A stretch of DNA of 64,000 nt from Apilactobacillus apisilvae (lineage in GTDB: Bacteria; Bacillota; Bacilli; Lactobacillales; Lactobacillaceae), in assembly GCF_023380225.1 (NCBI RefSeq), contig NZ_CP093362.1:1364001-1428000 (forward strand), in the 5' to 3' direction. The notes below the pieces were generated by a model. It was given only the letters and a program-made list of their open reading frames with translations, was not told the origin of the DNA and ran no database searches. Positions 25,830 through 39,534 of the stretch are shown one piece after another (the first letter of the stretch is position 1; every line of letters starts with the position of its first letter). Both the position numbers and the translations under genes were made by a program.

Positions 25830-27046
25830 TATTTAACCCCCCGGTCAGGACTGCTCCAAGTTCCTACATTTTCAGGATCCAAGAAGAATGATACTAGGGC
25901 ACTAATACATGAAATTAAGTTAATCATCCAGTAGTAAACAATATATGCTGGGATTAATAATAAATCACGGAATTGTAAAAATGCCTTCGCTTTTGATCCT
26001 AAAAATCCAATACAAAATTGTGTAATACTGATTACAATTAATAGTAGCAATACATCACCGTCTAATTGAACTTCATGAATTAACAATAAATTAAATAAAT
26101 AAGAAATAGTGCTTAATGCAGTTAAAACCGCCCAAGTGTTACTAATGATTGTTTCATATAGTAATGCTTTACGAGATATATCACTATGAATTAAGAAATC
26201 ATGATTTTTAACTAAAACTTCCATACCACCACGAGCCCAACGACGACGTTGTTTAATTAAACTTCTAGTATTTTCTGGAACTAAGATCCAACATATCATT
26301 GCTGGTTGGTATCTAACTTGCCAATGTTTACGGTACATCCGCCAAGTAATATCAATATCTTCGGTAATAACATCGGTATGCCAACCGCCAACATCTTCAA
26401 TTGCTTCTCTTCTGAAACCTACCATAACACCTGAAACAGTGTTAATACGTCCATATAAGAATGATTGGGCTTTTTTAATAATATCAATAACACCAATATA
26501 TTCTAGTAATTGTAGACGACCTAAAATAGTAGTACGGTTTCTTACAACTGGTTTTCCAGCGACGGCACCAAGATTTTTATCAGATGCTAAAGTTTTTACC
26601 ATTTCAGTAACGGAATTTTCAGCAATTAAAGAATCAGCATCAATTCCCATAATGTATTTACCTTCTGATGCGGCAAATCCTTTGTTCATAGCATTAGCTT
26701 TACCCTGATTGACTTCAATTGGAACAATTTTAATTCTGAACTGGTTAGCATATTTCTTTTGTAGTTCATACATTATATCTAAAGTATCATCATCACTTTT
26801 ATCATCAACTAATACGATTTCAAAGTTTTGATAATCAATTTTTGATATAGAGTCAATTGCTCCTCTTAAAGTATCAGTTTCATTATGTGATGGAACGATA
26901 ATTGATACTAAATCTTTGCCTGAAATACTGACAAACTTCTCATGTTTACGATATAGACTTTCGAAAATAGAACCAACAATCCAAATTGCAGAAACAATGA
27001 TTGGATATCCGATTATAAAATCATTGATTATGTCTAAAAATCCCAT
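25829..27046 (-). CDS. icaA: Poly-beta-1,6-N-acetylglucosamine synthase (IcaA/PgaC-like)
   Basis: 405 residues. N-terminal helix, GT2 domain (about 45-270) with VSIIVPSHNE, LVDDKS, the GIDADS metal motif, TEDIDITWRM and the processive-synthase QRRRWARGG motif, then three to four C-terminal helices. Polymerises UDP-GlcNAc and extrudes the chain. AAGGAGGA lies before ATG. It heads an icaA-icaD-icaB set; no icaC-like acyltransferase gene is present here. Biofilm matrix synthesis is the expected role. Confidence 0.9.
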   Translation of the reverse strand: MGFLDIINDFIIGYPIIVSAIWIVGSIFESLYRKHEKFVSISGKDLVSIIVPSHNETDTLRGAIDSISKIDYQNFEIVLVDDKSDDDTLDIMYELQKKYANQFRIKIVPIEVNQGKANAMNKGFAASEGKYIMGIDADSLIAENSVTEMVKTLASDKNLGAVAGKPVVRNRTTILGRLQLLEYIGVIDIIKKAQSFLYGRINTVSGVMVGFRREAIEDVGGWHTDVITEDIDITWRMYRKHWQVRYQPAMICWILVPENTRSLIKQRRRWARGGMEVLVKNHDFLIHSDISRKALLYETIISNTWAVLTALSTISYLFNLLLIHEVQLDGDVLLLLIVISITQFCIGFLGSKAKAFLQFRDLLLIPAYIVYYWMINLISCISALVSFFLDPENVGTWSSPDRGVK

Positions 27047-27184
27047 TTCTATGATTTCCTCCTTAGTATTATTACTAAATAATTAATCATATTTATGTAA
27101 TATACATAAATTAAGTATAAAGTAATTATTCATAGATATCAAAATAACGTTACTCTACAATAAAATTAAAAACAAGTTTGTAAT

Positions 27185-27214
27185 AAAAAAGAATTCCATT
27201 AGGAATTCTTTTTT
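27185..27214. terminator. Terminator at the end of the MerR gene
   Basis: AAAAAAGAATTCC / GGAATTCTTTTTT with a 4-base loop; overlaps the stop codon of the minus-strand regulator gene. The 150 bases between it and 27046 hold only AT-rich promoter DNA for the exopolysaccharide operon. Confidence 0.88.
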
Positions 27215-27666
27215 ATTATTTTGGTTTTTATATCATTACCTTCATCTATGAAATAAATATATTGATCTTTCGTTCCATCAACTGGGCCCATATTAATAGC
27301 CGGCTTGTTATCAATTAAGGTTAATTCATTAAATCGATTACCGATAACTTTTCTTATAATACTACCAGTTCGGTCAAAAACAGCTGCTTTATCAGCTGCG
27401 GCACTTAATGTGTAACCAGAATTTAAAAATGATTTAATTAATTCGACCTTGATAATTGAATGATATGGATAGCGACGATTCTTATTTTTATCTGTGTCAA
27501 CTGCTTCAATGTATCCTTTTTGTTCCCAGTATCTAATTTTAGATTGAGGGACTTTACACATTTTTGACAAACCACCGATTCCAACTAATAAGTCTAAATC
27601 TTTAAAAATTTTGTATAAGCGATTTGAATAATCCTTGACCTCATCGTCATTTAATCTTTCAACCAA
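27199..27666 (-). CDS. MerR-family transcriptional regulator
   Basis: 155 residues from TTG 27666, which follows AAGGAAGTGA by 5-6 bases; a longer frame to 27693 is less likely. The MerR helix-turn-helix and wing is ISKM-like GIGGLSKMCKVPQSKIRYWEQKGYIEAVDTDKNKNRRYPYH in layout (about residues 30-70). The C-terminal part has no cysteine pair, so it is not a metal sensor of the MerR/CueR class; it resembles regulators divergent from drug-efflux pumps in lactobacilli. It is transcribed away from the MFS gene, with a dyad in the shared promoter region. Confidence 0.8.
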   Translation of the reverse strand: MVERLNDDEVKDYSNRLYKIFKDLDLLVGIGGLSKMCKVPQSKIRYWEQKGYIEAVDTDKNKNRRYPYHSIIKVELIKSFLNSGYTLSAAADKAAVFDRTGSIIRKVIGNRFNELTLIDNKPAINMGPVDGTKDQYIYFIDEGNDIKTKIIKKNS

Positions 27667-27739
27667 ATATATCACTTCCTTAAGTTTTATCAATTAATTT
27701 TATATAACTTGTAATTATTATATATTATATATAATTAGT

Positions 27740-27778
27740 GTCAAATAAGTTGACAATGACATCTACAGGTTGTATATT
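27740..27778 (+). promoter_or_regulatory. MFS-pump promoter with overlapping dyad
   Basis: TTGACA at 27750-27755, a 17-base spacer, TATATT at 27773-27778. The dyad GTCAAATAAGTTGAC (27740-27754) overlaps the -35 box and is a natural candidate operator for the divergent MerR-family protein, although these regulators more often bind in a long spacer. The ATG at 27831 follows AAAAGGGG. Confidence 0.6.
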
Positions 27779-27830
27779 AAATAAAGTTAAAATTATGGCG
27801 AATATAATAATTAAGAAAAGGGGTTATATT

Positions 27831-29273
27831 ATGAATGTAGACGCAAACGGCAAAAGTTACAATAAAACAATGCTAATAATTCTACTATTAGTTGGTACAT
27901 TTTGTACGATTTTAAATCAAACAATTTTATCAACTGCATTTCCTACATTGATGAAGGCTTTTGATATTAACACTTCAACTGTTCAATGGTTAACATCAGG
28001 TTTCATGATGGTGAATGGGATTGCAATCCCAGTTAGTGCTTGGCTTTCAAGTCGAGTTAATACTAAATGGCTATACTTAGGAGCGATGATTGTTTTTGAA
28101 ATAGGAACAATTGTATCTTTCTTTGCCAGTAATTTTGGTATTTTATTAGCTGGAAGATTGATTCAAGCTGCTGGTGTTGGTGTTACTATGCCATTATTAC
28201 AAACAATTATGTTATCGATTTTCCCACCTGAAAAACGTGGAGCTGCAATGGGATTATCCGGAGTTGTTATTGGGTTAGCTCCTGCAATTGGTCCTACATT
28301 ATCTGGTTGGATTTTGATTAACTTTACTTGGCGTGACTTATTTGGAATGATTATTCCAATTGTTGCTTTAGTAATCTTATTAGGATTTAAGTTTATGCGT
28401 CCAATCTTACCAACTAAGAAATCTAAAATTGATGTACTTTCACTTATTTTATCCACAATTGGATTTGGTAGTGCATTATATGGATTTTCTGAAGTTGGGA
28501 CTGCTGGTTGGGGAAGCACAACTGTTATCTCAACATTAATTGTTGGTGCTATCTTTATCGCTTTATTCGTATGGCGTCAATTAGTAATGACCAATCCATT
28601 TTTAAATATTCGTGTATTTAAAAACGTTAGATTTACAGTTGCTACTGCCATGTCATCTATTACAATGATGGCTCTAGTTGGATTTGAAATGGTTTTACCA
28701 TTATATCTACAAATTATTCGTGGAATGAATGCTTTTCATTCTGGATTAACCTTATTACTAGGGGCATTAATGATGGGGATTGTCTCACCATTTGCTGGTC
28801 AAATATTTGATAAATACGGTGCTAAAAAATTAGTCACAACGGGATTTCTACTGTTAATCATAGGAACCATTCCTTTTACTTTCTTAACTGAAGATGCTTC
28901 AGTTACTTACATTGTATTGTTATACGCAGTTAGAACTTTCGGAATGGCAATGGTTATGATGCCAGCTACTACTTATGGTATGAATGCTTTGTCTACTGAC
29001 ATGATTAATCATGGAACTGCTGTTAACAATACGGTAAGACAAGTAGGTTCAGCAATTGCAACTGCAGTATTAGTATCCATTTTATCCAACGTAACAACTA
29101 GCAATATGCCTTCAACACACTTGAAGACTTTAGATCCAGTTGCTTACGGTCATTCAGCATTATCAGCTACGCTAAGTGGATACCATGCTGCCTTCTGGGT
29201 TGCTGCTATTTTCACAATTCTTGGCTTAATTGTTTCATTTGCAGTTAGTGATAAAAAGGGAGGTAACAAATAA
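27831..29273 (+). CDS. MFS multidrug efflux transporter, DHA2 family
   Basis: 480 residues from ATG 27831 (AAAAGGGG in front); the longer frame to 27738 runs over the promoter. Fourteen predicted helices. Motifs: NQTILSTAFPTLMKAF (motif D1-like), AGRLIQAAGVGVTMPLLQTIMLSIFPPEKRGAAMG (motifs A/B region), and LAPAIGPTLSGWI (motif C, drug/H+ antiport). It resembles EmrB/LmrB-type pumps. The stop overlaps the next start by one base (TAATG). Confidence 0.9.
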   Translation: MNVDANGKSYNKTMLIILLLVGTFCTILNQTILSTAFPTLMKAFDINTSTVQWLTSGFMMVNGIAIPVSAWLSSRVNTKWLYLGAMIVFEIGTIVSFFASNFGILLAGRLIQAAGVGVTMPLLQTIMLSIFPPEKRGAAMGLSGVVIGLAPAIGPTLSGWILINFTWRDLFGMIIPIVALVILLGFKFMRPILPTKKSKIDVLSLILSTIGFGSALYGFSEVGTAGWGSTTVISTLIVGAIFIALFVWRQLVMTNPFLNIRVFKNVRFTVATAMSSITMMALVGFEMVLPLYLQIIRGMNAFHSGLTLLLGALMMGIVSPFAGQIFDKYGAKKLVTTGFLLLIIGTIPFTFLTEDASVTYIVLLYAVRTFGMAMVMMPATTYGMNALSTDMINHGTAVNNTVRQVGSAIATAVLVSILSNVTTSNMPSTHLKTLDPVAYGHSALSATLSGYHAAFWVAAIFTILGLIVSFAVSDKKGGNK

Positions 29274-30037
29274 TGATTTTAATTATATTAGTTATTTCAG
29301 CTTTATGTTTCTTCCTATTTAACAACTTGTTAGTTAAAAATAAGGCGCTTCATTGGACTACAACGATTATCTCTTTTGTTGCCTTAATAATTTCAGTAAC
29401 TTTTATTACTTTGAATTTCCATGATCATTATGGGATGCATAAAGTGACTGATACTAATGAAACTAAATTAGTATCTAGTAATTCCAAAATGAATATGTTA
29501 TTAAATCAACCAATTGGTACTTCTGGTAAAGATAAGGTTGTTATTTATCGTACTAATAACAATCAAACTAAACCAAAGACAACATCAACTGATAAGAATA
29601 CTAACTACATTATTACTGATGCTAATAGTGCTAAGTTAGTTACTAAGACAACTCGTTATGAATATAAATCTAAAACAGCTAAGTTTTGGTTTGATTTAGC
29701 ACAAAAGCCTACTCGAGTTAAAACAGTTAACTATTTCTATGTACCTAAAGATTGGTTAAACTTAACCGTTAGTCAGGCCAAAGCACTACCTAATATTATG
29801 AAGAAACTTCAATCTTCAATTCAAAGTAGTGGTTCTCAAGCTCAAATGAAATCTGCTGCACAAAGTTATGTTCAAGGAAAAATGATGCAAGCAATGCAAA
29901 AGAACCCTAAAATGAGTAAAGAAAGTCAAACTAAGCTACAAAAACAATTAGTAAAAGAATTTACTAACCAACAACAAGCTCAAGTAATGCAAAAGATGAT
30001 GCCACAAATAAAACAAGAATTAAGCAAAGTTAAATAA
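29273..30037 (+). CDS. DUF4811 domain protein, partner of the efflux pump
   Basis: 254 residues: two N-terminal membrane helices (about 1-45), then an extracellular region with a beta-rich part (KVVIYRTNN, YIITDANSAKLVTKTTRYEYK) and a long Gln/Met/Lys-rich helical tail (from about 185). DUF4811 genes regularly follow DHA2 pumps in lactobacilli, and here coupling is complete. A periplasm-like adaptor or accessory role is inferred, not shown. Confidence 0.8.
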   Translation: MILIILVISALCFFLFNNLLVKNKALHWTTTIISFVALIISVTFITLNFHDHYGMHKVTDTNETKLVSSNSKMNMLLNQPIGTSGKDKVVIYRTNNNQTKPKTTSTDKNTNYIITDANSAKLVTKTTRYEYKSKTAKFWFDLAQKPTRVKTVNYFYVPKDWLNLTVSQAKALPNIMKKLQSSIQSSGSQAQMKSAAQSYVQGKMMQAMQKNPKMSKESQTKLQKQLVKEFTNQQQAQVMQKMMPQIKQELSKVK

Positions 30038-30040
30038 ATG

Positions 30041-30069
30041 TTGACAATTATTTCAAGGCTGATTATTAT
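30041..30069 (+). promoter_or_regulatory. tyrS promoter
   Basis: TTGACA at 30041-30046 and TATTAT at 30064-30069 with a 17-base spacer, just upstream of the T-box leader. Confidence 0.7.
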
Positions 30070-30077
30070 AATAAATA

Positions 30078-30320
30078 ATAGAGCTAAGAAGTAGTAACTA
30101 GTATTTGAGATTTTTTGAAATCAGAAACTCAGTGGTTATGTAAACTGAGCAAATTTCTTGAAGAAATACACCTATGGAGCTTATTCAATTTTATTGACGG
30201 TTCATTGCGTTATTAATGATTTGAGTGATTGCGATTTGCAATAACTTGGGTGGTAACGCGGATTATATTAAAATTTCGTCCCTGACAATGCTTTTTAGCA
30301 TTGTTGGGGACTTTTTATTT
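30078..30320 (+). promoter_or_regulatory. T-box riboswitch of tyrS (tyrosine specifier)
   Basis: Leader of about 240 bases. The T-box sequence TGGGTGGTAACGCGG is at 30247-30261. Stem I closes between GAGCT near 30081 and GGAGC near 30176; the specifier loop GAAATACACC holds the codon TAC (30167-30169) for tyrosine, matching the downstream gene. A terminator (GTCCCTGACAATG / CATTGTTGGGGAC, then T5) ends the leader at about 30288-30318. Uncharged tRNA-Tyr would pair with specifier and T-box and prevent termination. Confidence 0.93.
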
Positions 30321-30334
30321 GGAGGAAATTGCTT

Positions 30335-31591
30335 ATGAATATTATTGATGATTTAAAATGGCGTGGCGCTATTAATCAACAAACTGATGCTGAAGGCTTA
30401 AATAAAGAAGTAAACGAAAAGAAAATTGGCTTATATGCTGGAATTGATCCTACTGGTGATAGTATGCATGTTGGACATTTAATTCCTTTTATGATTTTAA
30501 AAAGATTTCAATTGGCTGGTTACCATCCATATATTATAATTGGTGGCGCAACTGGTTCGATTGGTGATCCTTCCGGTAAAAAATCGGAAAGAACATTACA
30601 AACAATGGATCAGGTTAAACATAATGAAGAATGTTTAAATAAACAAATGGAAAATTTATTTGGTCAAGATGGTTCATTCACCATCGTTAATAATTATGAT
30701 TGGTTATCTAAACTTTCATTATTAGACTTCTTGCGTGAATACGGTAAATTATTTAATGTAAATACAATGTTGAATAAAGAAATTGTTGCTAGTCGCCTAG
30801 AAACTGGAATTTCATACACTGAATTTACTTACCAAATTCTTCAAGGAATTGATTTTGAACATTTATACAAGAATCATGATGTTCAATTGCAAATTGGTGG
30901 CGCTGACCAATGGGGTAACATTACTGGCGGAATTGATTTAATTCATAAGACACAAGGAGCGGAAGCCAAAGCTTTTGGATTAACTATTCCTTTGATGCTT
31001 AAAGCTGATGGAACTAAATTTGGTAAAACTGCTGGCGGTGCTGTTTGGTTAGACCCTGAAAAGACAACACCTTACGAATTTTACCAATTCTGGATTAATA
31101 CTGATGACCGTGATGTAATTAAATACTTGAAATACTTCACTTTCTTAAATAAGGAAGAAATAGAAGCATTAGAAGATAAAGTAAAAAATGAACCATGGAA
31201 ACGTGAAGCTCAACGTCGATTAGCAGAAGAAGTTACTGAATTCGTACATGGTAAAGCAGCAGTTGAAGAAGCTGAAAATATTACCCAAGCTTTATTTTCA
31301 GGTAACATTAAGGACTTAACAGTTGATGAAGTTGAAACTGGTTTTAAGAATATGCCTTCAATGACTGTTAGTGCTGATAAAAAGAATATTGTTGAATGGT
31401 TAGCTGATGATACTGAGATTGAATCATCAAGAAGACAAGCACGTGAAGATGTTAAAAATGGAGCAATTAGAATTAACGGTGACAAAGTTGATGATCTTGA
31501 TGCTGAAATTGATCCAAGTACTAGCTTTGATGGGAAATTTGTCGTTGTTAGAAGAGGTAAAAAGAAGTATTTCTTGGCTAGAATTAAATAA
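30335..31591 (+). CDS. tyrS: Tyrosyl-tRNA synthetase
   Basis: 418 residues from ATG 30335 with GGAGG 9 bases upstream (TTG 30329 is too near). Class I signature as GIDPTGDSMHVGHLIPF (HVGH), the QIGGADQWGNITGG tyrosine-binding motif, KFGKT as the KMSKS counterpart, and a C-terminal S4 RNA-binding domain (about 350-415). Charges tRNA-Tyr. Controlled by the T-box leader. Confidence 0.96.
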   Translation: MNIIDDLKWRGAINQQTDAEGLNKEVNEKKIGLYAGIDPTGDSMHVGHLIPFMILKRFQLAGYHPYIIIGGATGSIGDPSGKKSERTLQTMDQVKHNEECLNKQMENLFGQDGSFTIVNNYDWLSKLSLLDFLREYGKLFNVNTMLNKEIVASRLETGISYTEFTYQILQGIDFEHLYKNHDVQLQIGGADQWGNITGGIDLIHKTQGAEAKAFGLTIPLMLKADGTKFGKTAGGAVWLDPEKTTPYEFYQFWINTDDRDVIKYLKYFTFLNKEEIEALEDKVKNEPWKREAQRRLAEEVTEFVHGKAAVEEAENITQALFSGNIKDLTVDEVETGFKNMPSMTVSADKKNIVEWLADDTEIESSRRQAREDVKNGAIRINGDKVDDLDAEIDPSTSFDGKFVVVRRGKKKYFLARIK

Positions 31592-31604
31592 ATTATGATT
31601 TATT

Positions 31605-31635
31605 GAGAATTAATTTAAATTAATTCTCTTTTTTT
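31605..31635 (+). terminator. Intrinsic terminator after tyrS
   Basis: 12-base palindromic stem GAGAATTAATTT / AAATTAATTCTC followed by T7. Confidence 0.88.
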
Positions 31636-31729
31636 ATTGACGTGAGTGGTTATTCTTGATATTATTATTTTTGTTGTCATTTTGGTAACGAATTTTACAA
31701 GTTGTTTAAATATTTATTAAAAAAAGTTG

Positions 31730-31846
31730 TTGACTTTTACTTGTAAAGATGGCATAATAATTATTGTTGCGTTGCTGATGAAGCAAACGGTAATAAAAAA
31801 ATAATTATAAAAAGTTGTTGACATTAAGTTTTTAACATGATATAAT
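31730..31846 (+). promoter_or_regulatory. Tandem rRNA promoters P1 and P2
   Basis: P1: TTGACT 31730-31735 and CATAAT 31753-31758, spacer 17. P2: TTGACA 31818-31823 and TATAAT 31841-31846, spacer 17. Both are preceded by AAAAAGTTG, AT-rich upstream elements. An antiterminator boxA-like GATCTTTGAAAACTGAAC follows near 31886-31905. The rest of the stretch up to 32025 is leader RNA, with processing-stem sequence. Confidence 0.9.
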
Positions 31847-32025
31847 TAAAAAGCTGCTTCAAGTAAGCAGATAACTAATAAGTAGATCTTTGAAAACTGA
31901 ACAAGATTGATAATCGATGATGTGTAAGGATTCTTATAATTTAGATTATAAGAAATTAAAACACAGCGAAGTCAATTCGCTTTTAAAAACAATTAATTTG
32001 ATGAGCTAGAAAAGCTTTTCATCTA

Positions 32026-33608
<1,583 letters not shown>

Positions 33609-33827
33609 TACGGAAACTTACATTAGGTTGATCAATCTTATTCAGTTTTGAGAGGTCTACTCTCAAACTTGGTTCTTTGAAAACTAGATATTATTAATTT
33701 CTAAAATTAACATTAAAATTTGTATTAAATACAATTTTAACCGAGAACACCGCGTTATTTTGAGTTTTTTAAAAAGTTTTATTCGTATTATACTCAATTA
33801 ACCAAACATCACGAAGTGATGAACAGG

Positions 33828-36744
<2,917 letters not shown>

Positions 36745-36813
36745 GTAAGGTTGTTCTCATTTAGAAATGATAATATCTAGTTTTGAAAGAACGAAGTTCT
36801 TTTAGAAAAATAG

Positions 36814-36930
36814 TGTGGTGGCGATAGCTAGAAGGATACACCTGTTCCCATGCCGAACACAGTAGTTAAGCTTCTAAACGCCGAGAGTAGTTAGAGGATC
36901 GCCTCTTGCAAGGGTAGGAAGTTGCCGCGC
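36814..36930 (+). rRNA. rrf: 5S ribosomal RNA
   Basis: About 117 bases beginning TGTGGTGGCGATAGC, with CCATGCCGAACACAG and ending GTTGCCGCGC; the ends pair. Complete. Confidence 0.95.
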
Positions 36931-36945
36931 TAATATATTAAAATA

Positions 36946-36980
36946 AAGAGTTCTCGGTTTAATTATCGAGGGCTTTTTAT
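36946..36980 (+). terminator. Hairpin with T run between 5S rRNA and tRNA-Thr
   Basis: CTCG/CGAG-based stem around 36951-36970, then GGGCTTTTTATTT. Its presence suggests the tRNA is read partly by read-through or from its own signal, although no separate promoter is seen in the 10 bases before the tRNA. Confidence 0.65.
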
Positions 36981-36990
36981 TTACAGTTAT

Positions 36991-37063
36991 GCCGTTTTAG
37001 CTCAGAAGGTAGAGCGTTTCCATGGTAAGGAAGAGGTCCCGGGTTCAAATCCCGGAAACGGCT
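36991..37063 (+). tRNA. tRNA-Thr (anticodon GGT)
   Basis: Full cloverleaf: acceptor GCCGTTT / AAACGGC with discriminator T, D-arm GCTC...GAGC, anticodon stem TTTCC / GGAAG with loop ATGGTAA (anticodon GGT, reading ACC and ACT), T-arm CCCGG-GTTCAAAT-CCCGG. No CCA is encoded. Confidence 0.95.
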
Positions 37064-37064
37064 T

Positions 37065-37106
37065 AAAAAAAGACTGCTATGAAAAAATTCATAGCAGTCT
37101 TTTTTA
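37065..37106. terminator. Bidirectional terminator tRNA-Thr / helD
   Basis: Stem AAAAAAGACTGCTATGAA / TTCATAGCAGTCTTTTTT with a 4-base loop, between convergent transcription units. Confidence 0.93.
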
Positions 37107-39407
37107 TATTTGTCGATTAATCTTTAGTTCATTTATTGGTAATTTAGCATTAGCAATAATTGGTGATACCTTACCAATACTAATTAATGATAAATGGTGC
37201 ATTGATCTTGTAGCGATTGTATAAAGTGTTCCAACTAATTTTTTGGAATTATAGTTTTCTTTAGAAATATTCCAAGCTATAACTGAATCAAATTCTAATC
37301 CTTTAGCTAAATAAATTGGCATAACAACAACACCTTTAGGTAAAGAACGGTCAGCATTATCTAATAATGTTGAATTAATTTGAGTTGTAATATGTTGGTA
37401 TACAGATTTTGCTTCAACTAAATTTTTAGTAATTACAGCAACTGTGCCTTCTGATGCTAATTCAGTTTTTGCCTTTTTAATTAAATTATCAATAGCATCT
37501 TTTTCACTATCTCTAATAATTATTTCTGGTGCTTTTCCTTGACGATTAAACGCTTCAATTTTATTTCCAGTTGGTAATAATGATTTTGCAAAATTAGTTA
37601 TTTGATAGGTTGAACGATAAGAACGATTAAGTGTAATTAATCTAGATCTTTTAGTAGCAAAAGCATCATTTAGTTTGTTTAATAATGATTCTGGAGATTC
37701 CACTTCTTTAAATAAAGCTTGTTCGCTATCACCAATTAGGTTAATTTTTGTTCTCGGAAATGCGTGTTTAATATACACCAATTGAGCAATTGAATAGTCT
37801 TGCATTTCATCAACAAATAAATATTGCATTTTTTGATTTTGTCCGCCGCCCATTAATAAATCTCTAAGATATAAAATAGGGGCTGCATTATCTAAATTAA
37901 TTTTATGCATTTCTAATTGATTATCATAATCAAAAATATTTTCTTTCCAATTATTATCTTTAATATTTTTTTCAAGAGTAACTTGTTTCATAAACTTTTT
38001 ATATTGAATGTATGGGTTAAAGAAATTTCCATTGTAAATAGCATCGTACATTTTTCTAAAATGTTCAGTTACGATTTGTTTAGCGATAAAATATCTCTCA
38101 TCATCTTCATCTTGAAAGCTACCTAGCTGGTGTCCAGCAATAAAGTCATGATATTGTTCTGAATTTAATTGGTCTATTTTTGCATCCACCCATGGTTTAT
38201 AAACTTCTAATTCAATTCTTTTCTTTAGTAGTTTAATCAGCCGATTTTTAGTATTAAGAAACTTATCAGCTGATTTCATTAATTTAGGCTGTTCATTATA
38301 AATATTGTTTATAACTTCATTATCAAAAATAACCTGTCCATCTAACATTAAATCATTAAATGCCATATTATTTGGAGCAGTATTTTCAGCATAGTCATAA
38401 ATTTGTTTCATATATTGATGACTTTCTTTAAAATTTCTAATGGTTGATTGGTTTATACTTAGATTTTTTTCATTCTCATAACGTTCAAATAAACTTTGAA
38501 CATTTAATCCTTCAAATCGATGGTCGATAAATTCTTGTAAAGTAACTTGTCGCATATTACGTTCACCTAAACTAGGTAAAACATCAGAAATATAATGCGA
38601 AAACAAACGATTAGGTGAAAATAAAATGATCTGGTCAGCTTCTAATGAACTACGGCTATGATATAACAAGAATGCAATTCTTTGTAAAATTGCTGAAGTT
38701 TTTCCTGAACCGGCCACTCCTTGAACAACTAGCAAATCATTTTTGGTATCACGAATTATATCATTTTGTTCACTTTGAATCGTTGCTACAATATTTTGCA
38801 TAGTTTCATCATTTTGTTGACCTAGAGCATTTTGTAGCATTTCATCACCAACAGTTTCATTTGTATCAAACATGTTGTCAATTTTACTGTTTTGAATTTG
38901 AAATTGTCGTTTCTTTAATAACTCAGTCGTTTGTTTACCAGCAGGAGTAGTATAATTCACTTTGCCCAAAGTTCCGTTATAGTAAATACTAGAAATGGGG
39001 GCACGCCAATCATAAATTAAAAAATCATTATTATCATCTACAAAGGATGCTGTACCAATATAAAGTTTTTCACTATCGTTTTCATCATCATCTAAAACAT
39101 CAATTCGACCAAAATATGGAGAATTGGATAGTTGTTTATACGTTTTTAATTGGTTTTCGATAATTGATTCATTTTGAACCACTGTGTTAACTAAACCCCT
39201 TTGTTGTTGCAAATCGGCTGAAGTTTCAATTCGATCATCAACTTCAAAGTAGTTAACTGAAGTATTATTTCCATAATTTTGTTGAACTCTTTTGGTTTCA
39301 TTATGAGCTTTATTATATTCAAGCTTAGTTTGATCAATTCGATTGCCCAATTTATGGACAACATAATCAACTCTTTTTTGTTCATTTTGAAAATCTTGAG
39401 ATTCCAT
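37104..39407 (-). CDS. helD: HelD, RNA polymerase-recycling ATPase (UvrD-like)
   Basis: 767 residues from ATG 39407, directly after GGGAGG. N-terminal coiled coil (about 1-75, the arm that enters the RNAP secondary channel in the family), then superfamily 1 helicase folds: Walker A VVQGVAGSGKTSAILQRIAF (about 225-244), Walker B LFVDEMQDYS, and NRSYRST plus AKGLEFDSVI in the second lobe. HelD removes stalled RNA polymerase from nucleic acid using ATP and is widespread in Firmicutes. Length is normal. Placed next to the rRNA operon, convergent with it. Confidence 0.9.
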   Translation of the reverse strand: MESQDFQNEQKRVDYVVHKLGNRIDQTKLEYNKAHNETKRVQQNYGNNTSVNYFEVDDRIETSADLQQQRGLVNTVVQNESIIENQLKTYKQLSNSPYFGRIDVLDDDENDSEKLYIGTASFVDDNNDFLIYDWRAPISSIYYNGTLGKVNYTTPAGKQTTELLKKRQFQIQNSKIDNMFDTNETVGDEMLQNALGQQNDETMQNIVATIQSEQNDIIRDTKNDLLVVQGVAGSGKTSAILQRIAFLLYHSRSSLEADQIILFSPNRLFSHYISDVLPSLGERNMRQVTLQEFIDHRFEGLNVQSLFERYENEKNLSINQSTIRNFKESHQYMKQIYDYAENTAPNNMAFNDLMLDGQVIFDNEVINNIYNEQPKLMKSADKFLNTKNRLIKLLKKRIELEVYKPWVDAKIDQLNSEQYHDFIAGHQLGSFQDEDDERYFIAKQIVTEHFRKMYDAIYNGNFFNPYIQYKKFMKQVTLEKNIKDNNWKENIFDYDNQLEMHKINLDNAAPILYLRDLLMGGGQNQKMQYLFVDEMQDYSIAQLVYIKHAFPRTKINLIGDSEQALFKEVESPESLLNKLNDAFATKRSRLITLNRSYRSTYQITNFAKSLLPTGNKIEAFNRQGKAPEIIIRDSEKDAIDNLIKKAKTELASEGTVAVITKNLVEAKSVYQHITTQINSTLLDNADRSLPKGVVVMPIYLAKGLEFDSVIAWNISKENYNSKKLVGTLYTIATRSMHHLSLISIGKVSPIIANAKLPINELKINRQI

Positions 39408-39496
39408 TATAGCCTCCCTCAATTTAATATCCGTTACTTATAAATATGCTAAATAATTTTAATGAGATTTTACTAAAATGTCAATGAATATCAATT

Positions 39497-39525
39497 TTGA
39501 CATCATTTATTAAATCCAGTAAAAT
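39497..39525 (+). promoter_or_regulatory. trpS promoter
   Basis: TTGACA 39497-39502 and TAAAAT 39520-39525 with a 17-base spacer, in front of the T-box leader. Confidence 0.72.
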
Positions 39526-39534
39526 GTAATTGAT

